Assembly: GCA_015075555.1 (NCBI GenBank)
Contig: JABTUD010000001.1
Coordinates: 1,054,001 to 1,118,000, forward strand
Length of the DNA stretch: 64,000 bases
Source of the DNA: Thermoflexaceae bacterium
GTDB taxonomy: Bacteria > Chloroflexota > Dehalococcoidia > Tepidiformales > Tepidiformaceae
Direction of reading: 5' to 3'
Within the stretch, counting starts at the first letter, position 1, and the number at the start of each line of letters is the position of its first letter. The position numbers and the translations under genes were made by a program. The notes beneath the pieces are model-generated. The model did not search any database, was not told where the DNA came from, and worked only from the letters and a program-made list of their open reading frames with translations. Shown here piece by piece: positions 44,683 to 52,522 of the stretch.

Positions 44683-45678
44683 TTAGTTCTTTGTAACGGC
44701 CACCGTGATGGCCTTGAAGGCATCGACGATGCGCGGACCCGGCGCCTGCAGGAATACCTGGACATCGACCTCAACGACGTGGTTGCCCGTCACCGCCTTG
44801 AGCCCCTTGAAGGGGGGGATCGAGGGGATCATGCTGCTTAGCCGGGGCGCGGGCGGGGGGGCCGGGGTGATGGTGAAGATGAAGTCCGGGTTGAACTCCA
44901 CCAGCTTCTCTGGCGGCACCGCCGTGTAGCCCGGGAAGGGGCCGGAATCGGGCTGGGTGGCGGCCGGATTGGTGAGCCCCAGCCTGGACATGATGTCGCC
45001 CGCGTAGCTCGAGGGTTTGGCTGCGTGGAGGGTCCGGTCGCGGTCGGAGATAAGGAGAACGGCGCTGGCCTGCTTGCCTGCGAGGGCAGCCTTTGCATCG
45101 GCAAGGGCCTTTTCGATCTGGGCGGAAACGTTCTGGGCCTGCTTGCCGGCATCGAGGATCTTGCCCATCAGCGCCAGGCCATCGAGCACCTGCTGGTAGC
45201 TCTCGGCGCCAATGAACACTACCGGTGCGCCGAATCCTTCGATGGCCTTGCGAAGGTCGGGCTGGGCCTGGATAACCGAATCAGCGACGATGAGGTCGGG
45301 CTTCAGGCCGAGGATGATCTCTGCGTTTGGCTGGTAGGCCGTGCCGACATCCTTTGCCTGCTTTGCCGCCTCGGGATAGTCCACCGAGGAAGTGCGGCCA
45401 ACAACAGTTCCGCCGACGGCATAGACGAGCTCGGTGGCAGTCGGGCTGAGGGCGACAACCGTGGCGGGCTTCGCCTTGATTTCGACCTTGCGGCCGAGGA
45501 GGTCGGTGACCTGCATGGGGAAGGCGGCGGCCGGCGCCGTGGGCGTAGCGGCGCTCCCCCCGGAAGTTGGAGACGTCGGGGATGGGACGGGCTTGTCATC
45601 GTCGTCGCCACAGGCGGCGGCCGCCAGGACGAACAGGAGGGCCGCGGGCGCGACGAACTGGAGCAGGCGCTTAATCAA
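44683..45678 (-). CDS. BtuF/FecB-type substrate-binding lipoprotein
   Basis: 331 residues from the TTG at 45678, which has AAGGA 9 nt upstream. A lipobox (FVLAAAAC, Cys about 23) is followed by GDDDD and a Pro/Ser/Thr linker. The helical-backbone binding protein has VVALSPTATELVYAVGGTVVGRTSSVDYPEAA, very BtuF-like, and LKPDLIVADS. Cobalamin, haem or siderophore are all possible. No riboswitch is visible in its leader, which instead has CAAGA half-sites. The frame stays open to 45738 but with no better start. Confidence 0.85.
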   Translation of the reverse strand: MIKRLLQFVAPAALLFVLAAAACGDDDDKPVPSPTSPTSGGSAATPTAPAAAFPMQVTDLLGRKVEIKAKPATVVALSPTATELVYAVGGTVVGRTSSVDYPEAAKQAKDVGTAYQPNAEIILGLKPDLIVADSVIQAQPDLRKAIEGFGAPVVFIGAESYQQVLDGLALMGKILDAGKQAQNVSAQIEKALADAKAALAGKQASAVLLISDRDRTLHAAKPSSYAGDIMSRLGLTNPAATQPDSGPFPGYTAVPPEKLVEFNPDFIFTITPAPPPAPRLSSMIPSIPPFKGLKAVTGNHVVEVDVQVFLQAPGPRIVDAFKAITVAVTKN

Positions 45679-45691
45679 AACTATCAATCCT

Positions 45692-45728
45692 TGCAAGAGC
45701 TCATGAATCTTGCATATCACCACAAGAT
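45692..45728. promoter_or_regulatory. Three alternating CAAGA half-sites upstream of the BtuF-like gene
   Basis: TGCAAGA, 9 nt, TCTTGCA (45692-45714) is a perfect 7-bp inverted repeat. A third half-site (CAAGAT, 45723-45728) pairs with ATCTTG across 10 nt. Centre spacing is 14-15 bp. The sites lie in AT-rich DNA between a possible minus-strand -10 (TAGTAT, about 45739) and the start codon, so a repressor operator is likely. The rest of the 253-bp gap up to 45991 shows no gene. Confidence 0.6.
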
Positions 45729-45991
45729 TTGCGGTCATATACTACGAATCGCCTGCCCGTACGCGCAACCGAACGCGCTGCCTTCCCAGGCTACCAGACG
45801 AACCGGTGACGCGATGGGTCCAGTGATGGCCCGGGAGGCCTGACGTCCCGTGGTGTGACCATGCGGCGCTCTTGCGCGCCACGGCCCTGTATCAACCGGC
45901 TGGACGGTCGCGGGTGACGGCGCCCGGCTGCGGTTGAATGAGTGCGCGCCGGGAGAGGTTCTGGGCCGCCGACTGATTTCCCGGCTGCGAC

Positions 45992-46591
45992 ATGGCACCA
46001 TGGAACGAAACTGCTTGGAGCCAGGCTTTGCCGGAATTTCCAGAGATGCCATCCCTCCCGGGAACCCCGAAGGTCATAGAGCCAGTTGAAAGAGCGATGC
46101 TCGCGATGGCGTACGGGGTACATGTGATCGGCTCGCGTAGCGCCGGCGGCCAGTTCAACCTGATGCTCGCCGACTGGGTGATGCAGGTTTCGTTCAGGCC
46201 GCGCCTGGCCGCTGTGGCAATCGAAAACGACGCACGCACGCTGAGGTTCGTCCGAGAAACAGGGGCCTTTAGCGTGAACCTGCTCCACGTCCTGGATGGA
46301 CCGGCGATCGCGAAGCGGGTGGTGATGCCCGCCGAAGGGAGCAAGATAAAGGGGCGCTCGCAGGAGGCAGCCTCCCAGGTGCATGACAAACTGGCGGGCA
46401 TTGGGCACTTCATCCACGCCGCCGGAGTGCCGGTGCTTGCTCACGCGCTGGCGTGGTACACCTGCGAGGCGGAACAGTTCGTCTCCGCCGGTGACCACAC
46501 CGTGGTCATCGGCCGGGTGACAGACGGCGACATGCCGCGCACAGGCGAGGCGCTCACCGAAAAGGAGCTTGGCTGGGAGTACGCCGGCTAG
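45992..46591 (+). CDS. Flavin reductase-like FMN-binding protein
   Basis: 199 residues. The split-barrel flavin reductase pattern is AYGVHVIGSRSAGGQFNLMLADWVMQVSFRPRLAAVAIENDARTLRFVRETGAFSVNLL, followed by VLAHALAWYTCEAEQFVSAGDHTVVIGRV. It is probably an NAD(P)H:flavin reductase or a reductase partner of a monooxygenase. It is convergent with, and overlaps by 4 nt, the acyl-CoA dehydrogenase gene. Confidence 0.88.
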   Translation: MAPWNETAWSQALPEFPEMPSLPGTPKVIEPVERAMLAMAYGVHVIGSRSAGGQFNLMLADWVMQVSFRPRLAAVAIENDARTLRFVRETGAFSVNLLHVLDGPAIAKRVVMPAEGSKIKGRSQEAASQVHDKLAGIGHFIHAAGVPVLAHALAWYTCEAEQFVSAGDHTVVIGRVTDGDMPRTGEALTEKELGWEYAG

Positions 46592-47754
46592 TCTCTCGGC
46601 AGCCCCAGGCCGCGAGTGGCGATGATGTTGCGCTGGATCTCGCTGGATCCGCTGTAGATAGTCGGCGACACGGCGGAGAGGAAGCCCTTTTCGATGACCC
46701 CATCCCAGCGGACGTGCTTCGAGCCGGGTTCGAGGCCGCCCCCGGGCCCGAGCAGGTTCACGCCGAAGTCCATGATCTTCATGCCCAGCTCGGTCGCGAG
46801 GACCTTGATCACCGAGGCTTCGTAGTTGGCGATCTTGCCTGCTTCCTGCATCCAGGCGGTGCGGTAGCTGAGCAGGCGGCCGACCTCGTTTGCCGTCCAG
46901 AGGTCTGCCAGCCGGTGGCGAAGGATGTCGCGGTAGGCGCCGCCGGGCCGGGTCTCCCTTGCGAATTCGGCAAGCATTTCGAGTGAACGCTGGTTGGCGG
47001 CGATGGAGGCAACGTTCGAGCGCTCGAAGTCGAGGAGGGTCATGGCGACGTACCAGCCGTTGTTCTCCTCACCGACGCGGTTGGCGGCGGGAACGCGCAC
47101 GTCTTCGAAGAACACCTCGTTGAATTCGTGGAAGCCCGCCATATTGACGATCGGGCGCACGGAGATGCCGGGGGTGTTCATGTCGACCAAGAGGAACGAG
47201 ATGCCCTTGTGCTTGGGCGCGTTCGGGTCGGTGCGCGCCAGCAGGAAGCACCAGTCCGCGTGGTGGGCGCCGGTGGTCCAGATCTTCTGGCCGTTGACGA
47301 TGTAGTCATCGCCGTCCCGGACTGCGCGTGTTTGCAGGGAGGCGAGGTCGGAACCGGCGCCCGGTTCGCTGTAGCCCTGGCACCAGACGACGTCGGCGTT
47401 TGTGATACGCGGCAGGTGTTCTTTCTTCTGCGCCTCGGTGCCATGGACGATGAGGGTGGGACCGATCATGCCGACGTTGAAGACGCGTCCCCCGTCGGGA
47501 GCGCCGGCATAGGAGAGCTCCTCGCTAAAGACCATCTGCTTGATGTGGGGCCAGGCGAGACCGCCGTACTCCTTTGGCCAGGCCGGCGCCACCCAGCCTT
47601 TGGCGGCGAGCCTGCGCATGAAGACCATCTGCTCATCCCAGTTCTCCTGGCTGGTGGGGCGAGCAGGGCCCGGGCCGGGCGGGATGGCAGCCTGCAGGAA
47701 CTCGCGTACCTCACGTCGCAGGGCCTCGTGTTCGGCGGTGAACTTGAATTCCAT
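46588..47754 (-). CDS. Acyl-CoA dehydrogenase family protein
   Basis: 388 residues. FAD-binding ACAD segments: WCQGYSEPGAGSDLASLQTRAVRDGDDYIVNGQKIWTTGAHHADW (about 120-165) and the C-terminal YSGSSEIQRNIIATRGLGLPRD. At the site where medium-chain enzymes carry the catalytic Glu (Y-E-G-T) this protein has Ser, so the base may lie elsewhere or the protein may need a partner subunit, as in some actinobacterial FadE heteromers. Substrate unknown. Confidence 0.92.
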   Translation of the reverse strand: MEFKFTAEHEALRREVREFLQAAIPPGPGPARPTSQENWDEQMVFMRRLAAKGWVAPAWPKEYGGLAWPHIKQMVFSEELSYAGAPDGGRVFNVGMIGPTLIVHGTEAQKKEHLPRITNADVVWCQGYSEPGAGSDLASLQTRAVRDGDDYIVNGQKIWTTGAHHADWCFLLARTDPNAPKHKGISFLLVDMNTPGISVRPIVNMAGFHEFNEVFFEDVRVPAANRVGEENNGWYVAMTLLDFERSNVASIAANQRSLEMLAEFARETRPGGAYRDILRHRLADLWTANEVGRLLSYRTAWMQEAGKIANYEASVIKVLATELGMKIMDFGVNLLGPGGGLEPGSKHVRWDGVIEKGFLSAVSPTIYSGSSEIQRNIIATRGLGLPRD

Positions 47755-47846
47755 TTCGGCACTCCCAGCAAGTTGTTGGCGCGCGGCGAATCTGCCGCCA
47801 GTGCAGAGATTACCGCAAGGTAGGCCGGTTGTCGTGGGGCTTATGT

Positions 47847-47880
47847 GGTCATCTCAGGTGACCGGTCATATAATGTGACC
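47847..47880 (+). promoter_or_regulatory. Two abutting 17-bp inverted repeats forming the toxin-antitoxin operator/promoter
   Basis: GGTCA-N7-TGACC occurs at 47847-47863 and again, directly adjoining, at 47864-47880. The second copy contains the -10 TATAAT (47869-47874) and ends at the base before the antitoxin ATG. The junction makes the perfect palindrome TGACCGGTCA. This geometry fits cooperative antitoxin autorepression. Confidence 0.8.
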
Positions 47881-48099
47881 ATGAAGACGATTGGCGCGGC
47901 GGAATTCAAGGCGAAGTGCCTTGCCCTCCTTGATGAGGTCGATTCCGAAGGGATCATCATCACCAAACGGGGGAAGCCGGTGGCGAAGCTCGTGCCCGTA
48001 GAGGCGTCCCTTCCGACTCTGCGCGGCAAGTGGGCGGGGAAGATCGAAGTGGTGGGTGATATTTTCACGACGGGGCTCTCCTGGGATGCTCAACCTTGA
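47881..48099 (+). CDS. Phd/YefM-type antitoxin
   Basis: 72 residues. MKTIGAAEFKAKCLALLDEVDSEGIIITKRGKPVAKLVPV is a standard Phd/YefM DNA-binding domain, followed by a C-terminal toxin-neutralising tail (GKWAGKIEVVGDIFTTGLSWD). The start is fixed by TATAAT 6 nt upstream and by the operator that ends at the ATG. It overlaps the toxin gene by 14 nt. Confidence 0.92.
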   Translation: MKTIGAAEFKAKCLALLDEVDSEGIIITKRGKPVAKLVPVEASLPTLRGKWAGKIEVVGDIFTTGLSWDAQP

Positions 48100-48448
48100 C
48101 ACACACATCCTCGTAGCCCTCCTGCAGGGGACGCTGACCCGAGAGGAGGATCGTGTACTCGCCCGCCAGCCGTGGGGGATCTCACCAATCGTACTCTGGG
48201 AACTCGCGAGCCTCCGGGCGCTTGGCCGGATACGGGTCGACCTTGATGACCGCGATCTGCAACTGGACCTCAAGACGATCCCGGTGTTCCCGCTCTCGCT
48301 CGAGGTAGCGAAGCTGTGCATGCGCCTCGACTTCCAGTCCGACCCGGCCGACCAGATAGTCGCCGCGACGAGCATCCACTACCAGGCGCCGCTGGTGACG
48401 CGCGACTCCCGCATTCGCGGTTCCAGGATGGTTCCGTTCGCACTCTGA
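48086..48448 (+). CDS. vapC: PIN-domain toxin, VapC family
   Basis: 120 residues. PIN nuclease acidic residues: Asp in LNLDTHILV (about residue 5), Glu in VLWELASL (about 41) and Asp in DPADQIVAATSIHYQAPLVTRDSRI (about 92-110). It is expected to cleave tRNA or rRNA when free of antitoxin. The start lies inside the antitoxin gene, a typical coupled arrangement. Confidence 0.92.
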   Translation: MLNLDTHILVALLQGTLTREEDRVLARQPWGISPIVLWELASLRALGRIRVDLDDRDLQLDLKTIPVFPLSLEVAKLCMRLDFQSDPADQIVAATSIHYQAPLVTRDSRIRGSRMVPFAL

Positions 48449-48464
48449 TGGCGGGCGGCGGGCG

Positions 48465-48965
48465 TTAGCGGTAGTTCCCGAACTTCAGCTCGATTCCGTA
48501 GTCCTCGGTCTTCAGGGCAGCGATCACCTGCTGCAACTCGTCGCGGCTGGGGCTGCTGATACGGACGGCATCGCCCTGGACCTGCGCCTGGACCTTCCTG
48601 TACTTCTGGTCCTTGATGAACTTCACGATCTTGCGGGCGATCTCGCTCTCGATGCCCTGGGTGAGCGTCATCTCCTGGCGTACGGTGCTTCCACCCGCCT
48701 GCTGGGGCTTCCCCCGCACGATGTTCTTGAGCGGCACATCCCGGGCGATCAGGCGGGCTGACAGCACCTGCCAGATAGCTTCGAGCTTGTATTCATCGGT
48801 GGTGTGGATGTTGAGCTTCGCGGTATGGCGGTCGTACTCGATCTCGGCCAGGACGTTCTTGAAGTCGAAGCGGGTGCCGATCTCCCTGCGTGCCTGGTTG
48901 ACGGCATTGTCAACCTCCTGGAGGTCGACTCCGGTGGTGATGTCAAAGGATTCCTCTTTTGCCAT
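48465..48965 (-). CDS. yajQ: YajQ family nucleotide-binding protein
   Basis: 166 residues, full length. EESFDITTGVDLQEVDNAVNQARREIGTRFDFKN, LARLIARDVPLKN-type centre and the end KTEDYGIELKFGNYR are the family hallmarks. Two ferredoxin-like subdomains; a c-di-GMP-binding role is reported for some members. TAGGCT 6 nt before the ATG supports the start. Confidence 0.95.
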   Translation of the reverse strand: MAKEESFDITTGVDLQEVDNAVNQARREIGTRFDFKNVLAEIEYDRHTAKLNIHTTDEYKLEAIWQVLSARLIARDVPLKNIVRGKPQQAGGSTVRQEMTLTQGIESEIARKIVKFIKDQKYRKVQAQVQGDAVRISSPSRDELQQVIAALKTEDYGIELKFGNYR

Positions 48966-49076
48966 TGCCCTAGCCTACAGCGATTGCGCCTTGCAGCGCG
49001 AAGGCGCAAGCCGGACACAGCCGGTGAGAAGCGGCCCTGCACCTCATTGCGCCCGGACGGGCGGCCAGGCACGGCG

Positions 49077-50282
49077 CTATTTGACGGCCCCGGAGAGGCG
49101 CAGGCGCTCCAGTTCTTGTTCCTGAATTCCGAGCCAGTCGGAGAGCACGCCGGCAGTGTCGGCGCCGTGGCCTGGCATTGGCTTCCCGACTACCGTGGGT
49201 GTTTGGGAGAGATGAAGCGGGGAGTTCGGCAGCTTCAGCGTCCCCGGGATTCCATAGGGGAGGGGGAGGTCCACCAGCATATTCCGCGCGGCCACATGGG
49301 GGTCTTCGAAAAGGTCAGCGATGGTGTTGACCTTGCCGATTGCGCACACGTTGGCGGGCTCGATGATGGCGAACCACTCGTCCGTGGTCTTCTTCATGAG
49401 CGCCACGGCAAGCTCGTGCTCGAGGGCGTCGATGTTCTCCAGGCGGCCGCGGTTCGTCGCGAAGCGTTCGTCCAGGGCGATGTCGTCGCGCTCGATGAGC
49501 GCGCAGAAGAGCTCCCATTCCTTCACGTTGGCGATGACGAGGTGCCCGTCCCTGGTGGGGAAAGGGCCGAATGGGGCGAGGAGGGCGTGGCGGCTCCCCT
49601 GGCGCGTGGGGTGCTCATTGAAGGCCGAATGGCGGACGATGGCGTTTTCGCAGAGCGCCATCTGCGCCTCCATGAGGGCGACGTCAAGCATCTGTCCCTC
49701 GCCGGTAAGGTCCCGGGCCCGCAAAGCGGCGAGGATGCCGAGAGCGAGATAGAGCCCGCCAACCATGTCGCCGATGCTGACCCCGATGCGGGTCGGGGGG
49801 CCGCCGCGTTCGCCGTTCAGGCTCATGGTACCGCCCATGGCCTGGGCAACGGCGTCGACGGCGGCCATGGCACTGTAGGGCCCTGTCTGGCCGAAGCCGC
49901 TGAGGGCGGCGTAAACGAGCCGCGGGTTCACCTCGCGGAGCGCCTGGTAGCCAAGCCCGAGGCGGTCCATCGTCCCCGGGCGGAAGTTCTCGGTCACGAC
50001 ATCTGCCTGGCGGGCGAGCCGGCGAACCAGGTCCTTGCCCTCGGCCGCCTTGAGGTCGATGCAGATGCCCTTCTTCCCCCGGTTGGGGCTGAAGAAGAAG
50101 GTGGAGATGCCTTCGTGGTAGGGCCCGAAGCCGCGTTCCTTTTCGTGGGTTTCGGGGTATTCGACCTTGACGACCTCGGCGCCGAGGTCGGCGAGCTGCA
50201 TGGTGGCGAATGGCCCTGCCAGCGCCCAGGTGAAGTCGAGGACGCGAATGCCCGTGAGGGGAGCGAGGGCTGGCGACTGCAC
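49077..50282 (-). CDS. CaiB/BaiF family (type III) CoA-transferase
   Basis: 401 residues. IRVLDFTWALAGPFATMQLADLGAEVVKVE at the N-terminus, NRGKKGICIDLKAAEGKDLVRRLARQADVVTENFRPGTMDRLGLGY with the catalytic Asp expected near 165, and GERGGPPTRIGVSIGDMVGGLYLA. It transfers CoA between acyl groups; substrates unknown. GTG start, with TAACAT 6 nt upstream. Confidence 0.93.
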   Translation of the reverse strand: MQSPALAPLTGIRVLDFTWALAGPFATMQLADLGAEVVKVEYPETHEKERGFGPYHEGISTFFFSPNRGKKGICIDLKAAEGKDLVRRLARQADVVTENFRPGTMDRLGLGYQALREVNPRLVYAALSGFGQTGPYSAMAAVDAVAQAMGGTMSLNGERGGPPTRIGVSIGDMVGGLYLALGILAALRARDLTGEGQMLDVALMEAQMALCENAIVRHSAFNEHPTRQGSRHALLAPFGPFPTRDGHLVIANVKEWELFCALIERDDIALDERFATNRGRLENIDALEHELAVALMKKTTDEWFAIIEPANVCAIGKVNTIADLFEDPHVAARNMLVDLPLPYGIPGTLKLPNSPLHLSQTPTVVGKPMPGHGADTAGVLSDWLGIQEQELERLRLSGAVK

Positions 50283-50323
50283 GGGTCTATGTTAGATGAG
50301 CCGCCAGGAACGGGCTTCTCATC

Positions 50324-50867
50324 CTATTCAGGATGGTCCAGGAACGGCTCCACCAGGGGCAGAAGTTCCGCCGGGAGCTGGCTCCGCAACCCGGGAGAGG
50401 CGCCAATGAGGCGGGCAATGTCCAGGAGGTCCTTGCCGCGCTTGCTGGGCCGCCGTGCGGGTTCGAGCGCTGCCGCTGCCTTCGCCTGTAGCAAGCCGGC
50501 AGGGGAGGCGATGGGAAGCCGCATGCCAAGCACCTCGAGAAGCGAGGCCCGGTCCACCAGCGGGAACAACTCCGCCCCGCGCCGGACCTGCACCTGCAGC
50601 TTCGACCCCGGGGTCATAGACATCCAGGCCGTGCTCGACTTCCTTCACCCGGAACCCGGCTTCGAGCAGGCCCCGCGCGCGCTCCAGGTCCTCTGCGGCA
50701 ATGGCGATGTCGAGGTCCTGGGTGACGATCGGCTCGGCAGAGGCGTTTACGCCCACGCCTCCGATCACGCAGTAGCGGACCCCGTTCTCCTCCAGGAGGC
50801 CGATGACCCGTTCGAGGAAGTTGGAGTGGTCGGCCACGACGGCCTTCCAGAAAGCAAGAGCGCTCAC
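50324..50867 (-). pseudogene. Nucleotidyltransferase-like gene with a +1 frameshift
   Basis: The first frame (from 50867) encodes about 87 residues of a nucleotidyltransferase fold (VRYCVIGGVGVNASAEPIVTQDLDIAI, with the G-G/DxD-type motif). It then becomes out-of-frame sequence rich in Gly, Ala and Arg. The matching C-terminal half continues in another frame (SKLQVQVRRGAELFPLVDRASLLEVLGMRLPIASPAGLLQAK to 50324). Joining at the CCCCGGGG run (50606-50613) by removing one base restores one protein of about 180 residues. This is a true frameshift, a sequencing error, or slippage. The intact form resembles AbiEii/MNT-like nucleotidyltransferases. Confidence 0.75.
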
Positions 50868-50907
50868 AAAGGAACGGTACAGCAGATGGGAGGCGCGCGT
50901 GGAGTGG

Positions 50908-51675
50908 TCAGCGGCCCTTGAACTGAGGGGGGCGCTTTTCGGCGAAGGCGCGCTGGCCCTCGGCGGCGTCTTCGGTCTTCATGACCTGGGTGTAGAGGCG
51001 GGCCTCCATGCGCATGCCTTCGCGGAAGGGCATGTCGAGGCCGCCGTCGTAGGCGGCCTGCTTCATTGCCTGCAGCGCCAGGGGGCCGTTCTCGCAGAGC
51101 CTGGCCGCCCAGGCCATGGCGGTGGGTATCAGCTCTTCCTGTGGGACGACGCGGTTGACGAGCCCGACGCGATGGGCTTCGTTCGCCTCAATGCGGTCGC
51201 CGAAGAGGATCATCTCCATGGCGATAGCGAAGGGGATGTAGCGTGCCAGGCGCTGGGTCTGGCCGCCCCCGGCGACGATGCCGCGCCGGGCGGCCATGGT
51301 CCCGAAGGTGGCGTTAGGGGTCGCGAGCCGAAGGTCGCAGCCAAGGGCGAGGGCAAGGCCGGCCGCCAGGCAGTGCCCGTTTATGGCGGCAATGACTGGC
51401 TTCCATATGCCTTCAGGTGTGAGCCGCCCTTCGCTGCGGCGCTGGCTCCAGTCGGCAGAGGAATCGGCAGCGCTCTTCACGAGATCGCGGCCTGCGCAGA
51501 AGGCCTTCGGCCCCGCGCCAGTCACGATGGCAACGAAGAGGGAGTCGTCGTGCTCGAATTCATCCCAGGCGGCAGTGAGCTGGTCGAACATTTCGGGGTC
51601 AATGCTGTTCATCGCCTCGGGGCGGTTGAGGGTGATTACGAAGGTTCGGTCCTGGCGGCTGGTGGCGATGGGCAT
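50908..51675 (-). CDS. Enoyl-CoA hydratase/isomerase family protein
   Basis: 255 residues. Crotonase fold: TFVITLNRPEAMNSID, oxyanion-hole segments FCAGRDLVKSA and INGHCLAAGLALALGCDLRLATPNATFG, then GRIEANEAHRVGLVNRVVP-type helices. The first catalytic Glu position is Ala/Gly-like, so hydratase activity is unproven. TAGTCT lies 6 nt before the ATG. Confidence 0.9.
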   Translation of the reverse strand: MPIATSRQDRTFVITLNRPEAMNSIDPEMFDQLTAAWDEFEHDDSLFVAIVTGAGPKAFCAGRDLVKSAADSSADWSQRRSEGRLTPEGIWKPVIAAINGHCLAAGLALALGCDLRLATPNATFGTMAARRGIVAGGGQTQRLARYIPFAIAMEMILFGDRIEANEAHRVGLVNRVVPQEELIPTAMAWAARLCENGPLALQAMKQAAYDGGLDMPFREGMRMEARLYTQVMKTEDAAEGQRAFAEKRPPQFKGR

Positions 51676-51722
51676 GGGGGCAGACTACGGCTTTGGAGCG
51701 GGCGTGCAAAGCGGCATTTCGC

Positions 51723-52517
51723 TCACACGGCTGGCTCACATGGCGATCCGGACGAAGCGCCGGCGTCGAGCGCCGCCAGCAAATCCGCCTTGAGAGCCAC
51801 GAAGGCTGGCGCCGTGACCAGGCCAGGCTGCCGGGGCCGTTCGAACGGCACGGCTACGCGCGCGGCCATCCGTCCCGGGCGCGGCGACATCACGTACACC
51901 TCATCGGAAAGGACCAGCGCCTCCTCGACATCGTGCGTGACCAGCAGCACGGTCCGGCTCTCGCGCGCCAGCACCTGCTGCAGCCACTGCTGCATCTGGC
52001 GCCGCGTAATGGCATCGAGGGCGCCAAAGGGCTCATCGAGGAGCATGACGGGGGAAGGAATAAGGAAGGTACGGAGGAGTGCCAGCCGCTGGCGCATACC
52101 GCCGCTGAGTTGCACAGGCCAGGAGTGCTCGAATCCGGAAAGGCCGAAGGCGCCGAAGAGTTCGAGAGCGCGGCGGCGGGCGTCTCGCGTTGGTACGCCA
52201 GCGATCTCGGCGCCGAGAGACGCGTTGGCAAGGGCGCGCCTCCAGGGCAGGAGGAGGTCCTTCTGCGGCATGTAAGCGACGAGACCGGGGCGGCCAGAGG
52301 CGGTCTCGCCGCGGACAAGAGCTTCGCCGGCGGTGGGAACGAGAAGCCCTGCGAGGATCCGGAGGATGGTGCTCTTCCCGCAACCACTGGGCCCGACCAC
52401 GCTGACAAAGCGGCCCGCCGCGACAGAAAGGTCGACGCCATCGAGCGCTGCCACGCTTTGGCGCCGGGTTGTGAAGACATGACTCAGCCGGTGCAACTCA
52501 ATCCCCTCGGCCTGCAT
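51723..52517 (-). CDS. thiZ: ABC transporter ATPase for thiamine precursor (ThiZ-like)
   Basis: 264 residues from the ATG at 52517. Walker A GPSGCGKST (about 45-53), signature LSGGMRQR, Walker B VMLLDEPFGALD, H-loop LLVTHDVEEAL. It belongs to the nitrate/taurine/HMP-importer ATPase class. It starts 5 nt after the binding-protein gene, and the operon is headed by a TPP riboswitch, which sets the likely substrate. Confidence 0.9.
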   Translation of the reverse strand: MQAEGIELHRLSHVFTTRRQSVAALDGVDLSVAAGRFVSVVGPSGCGKSTILRILAGLLVPTAGEALVRGETASGRPGLVAYMPQKDLLLPWRRALANASLGAEIAGVPTRDARRRALELFGAFGLSGFEHSWPVQLSGGMRQRLALLRTFLIPSPVMLLDEPFGALDAITRRQMQQWLQQVLARESRTVLLVTHDVEEALVLSDEVYVMSPRPGRMAARVAVPFERPRQPGLVTAPAFVALKADLLAALDAGASSGSPCEPAV

Positions 52518-52522
52518 CCCGG

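Noticed and set aside
45679-45991. Possible cobalamin riboswitch before the BtuF-like gene
   Set aside because: None of the conserved aptamer blocks seen at 21708-21862 occur here; only protein-type half-sites are visible.
48804-50921. Open frame of 705 codons on the plus strand
   Set aside because: Antisense to yajQ, the CaiB-like gene and the nucleotidyltransferase; low-complexity reversed-frame composition and no domain.
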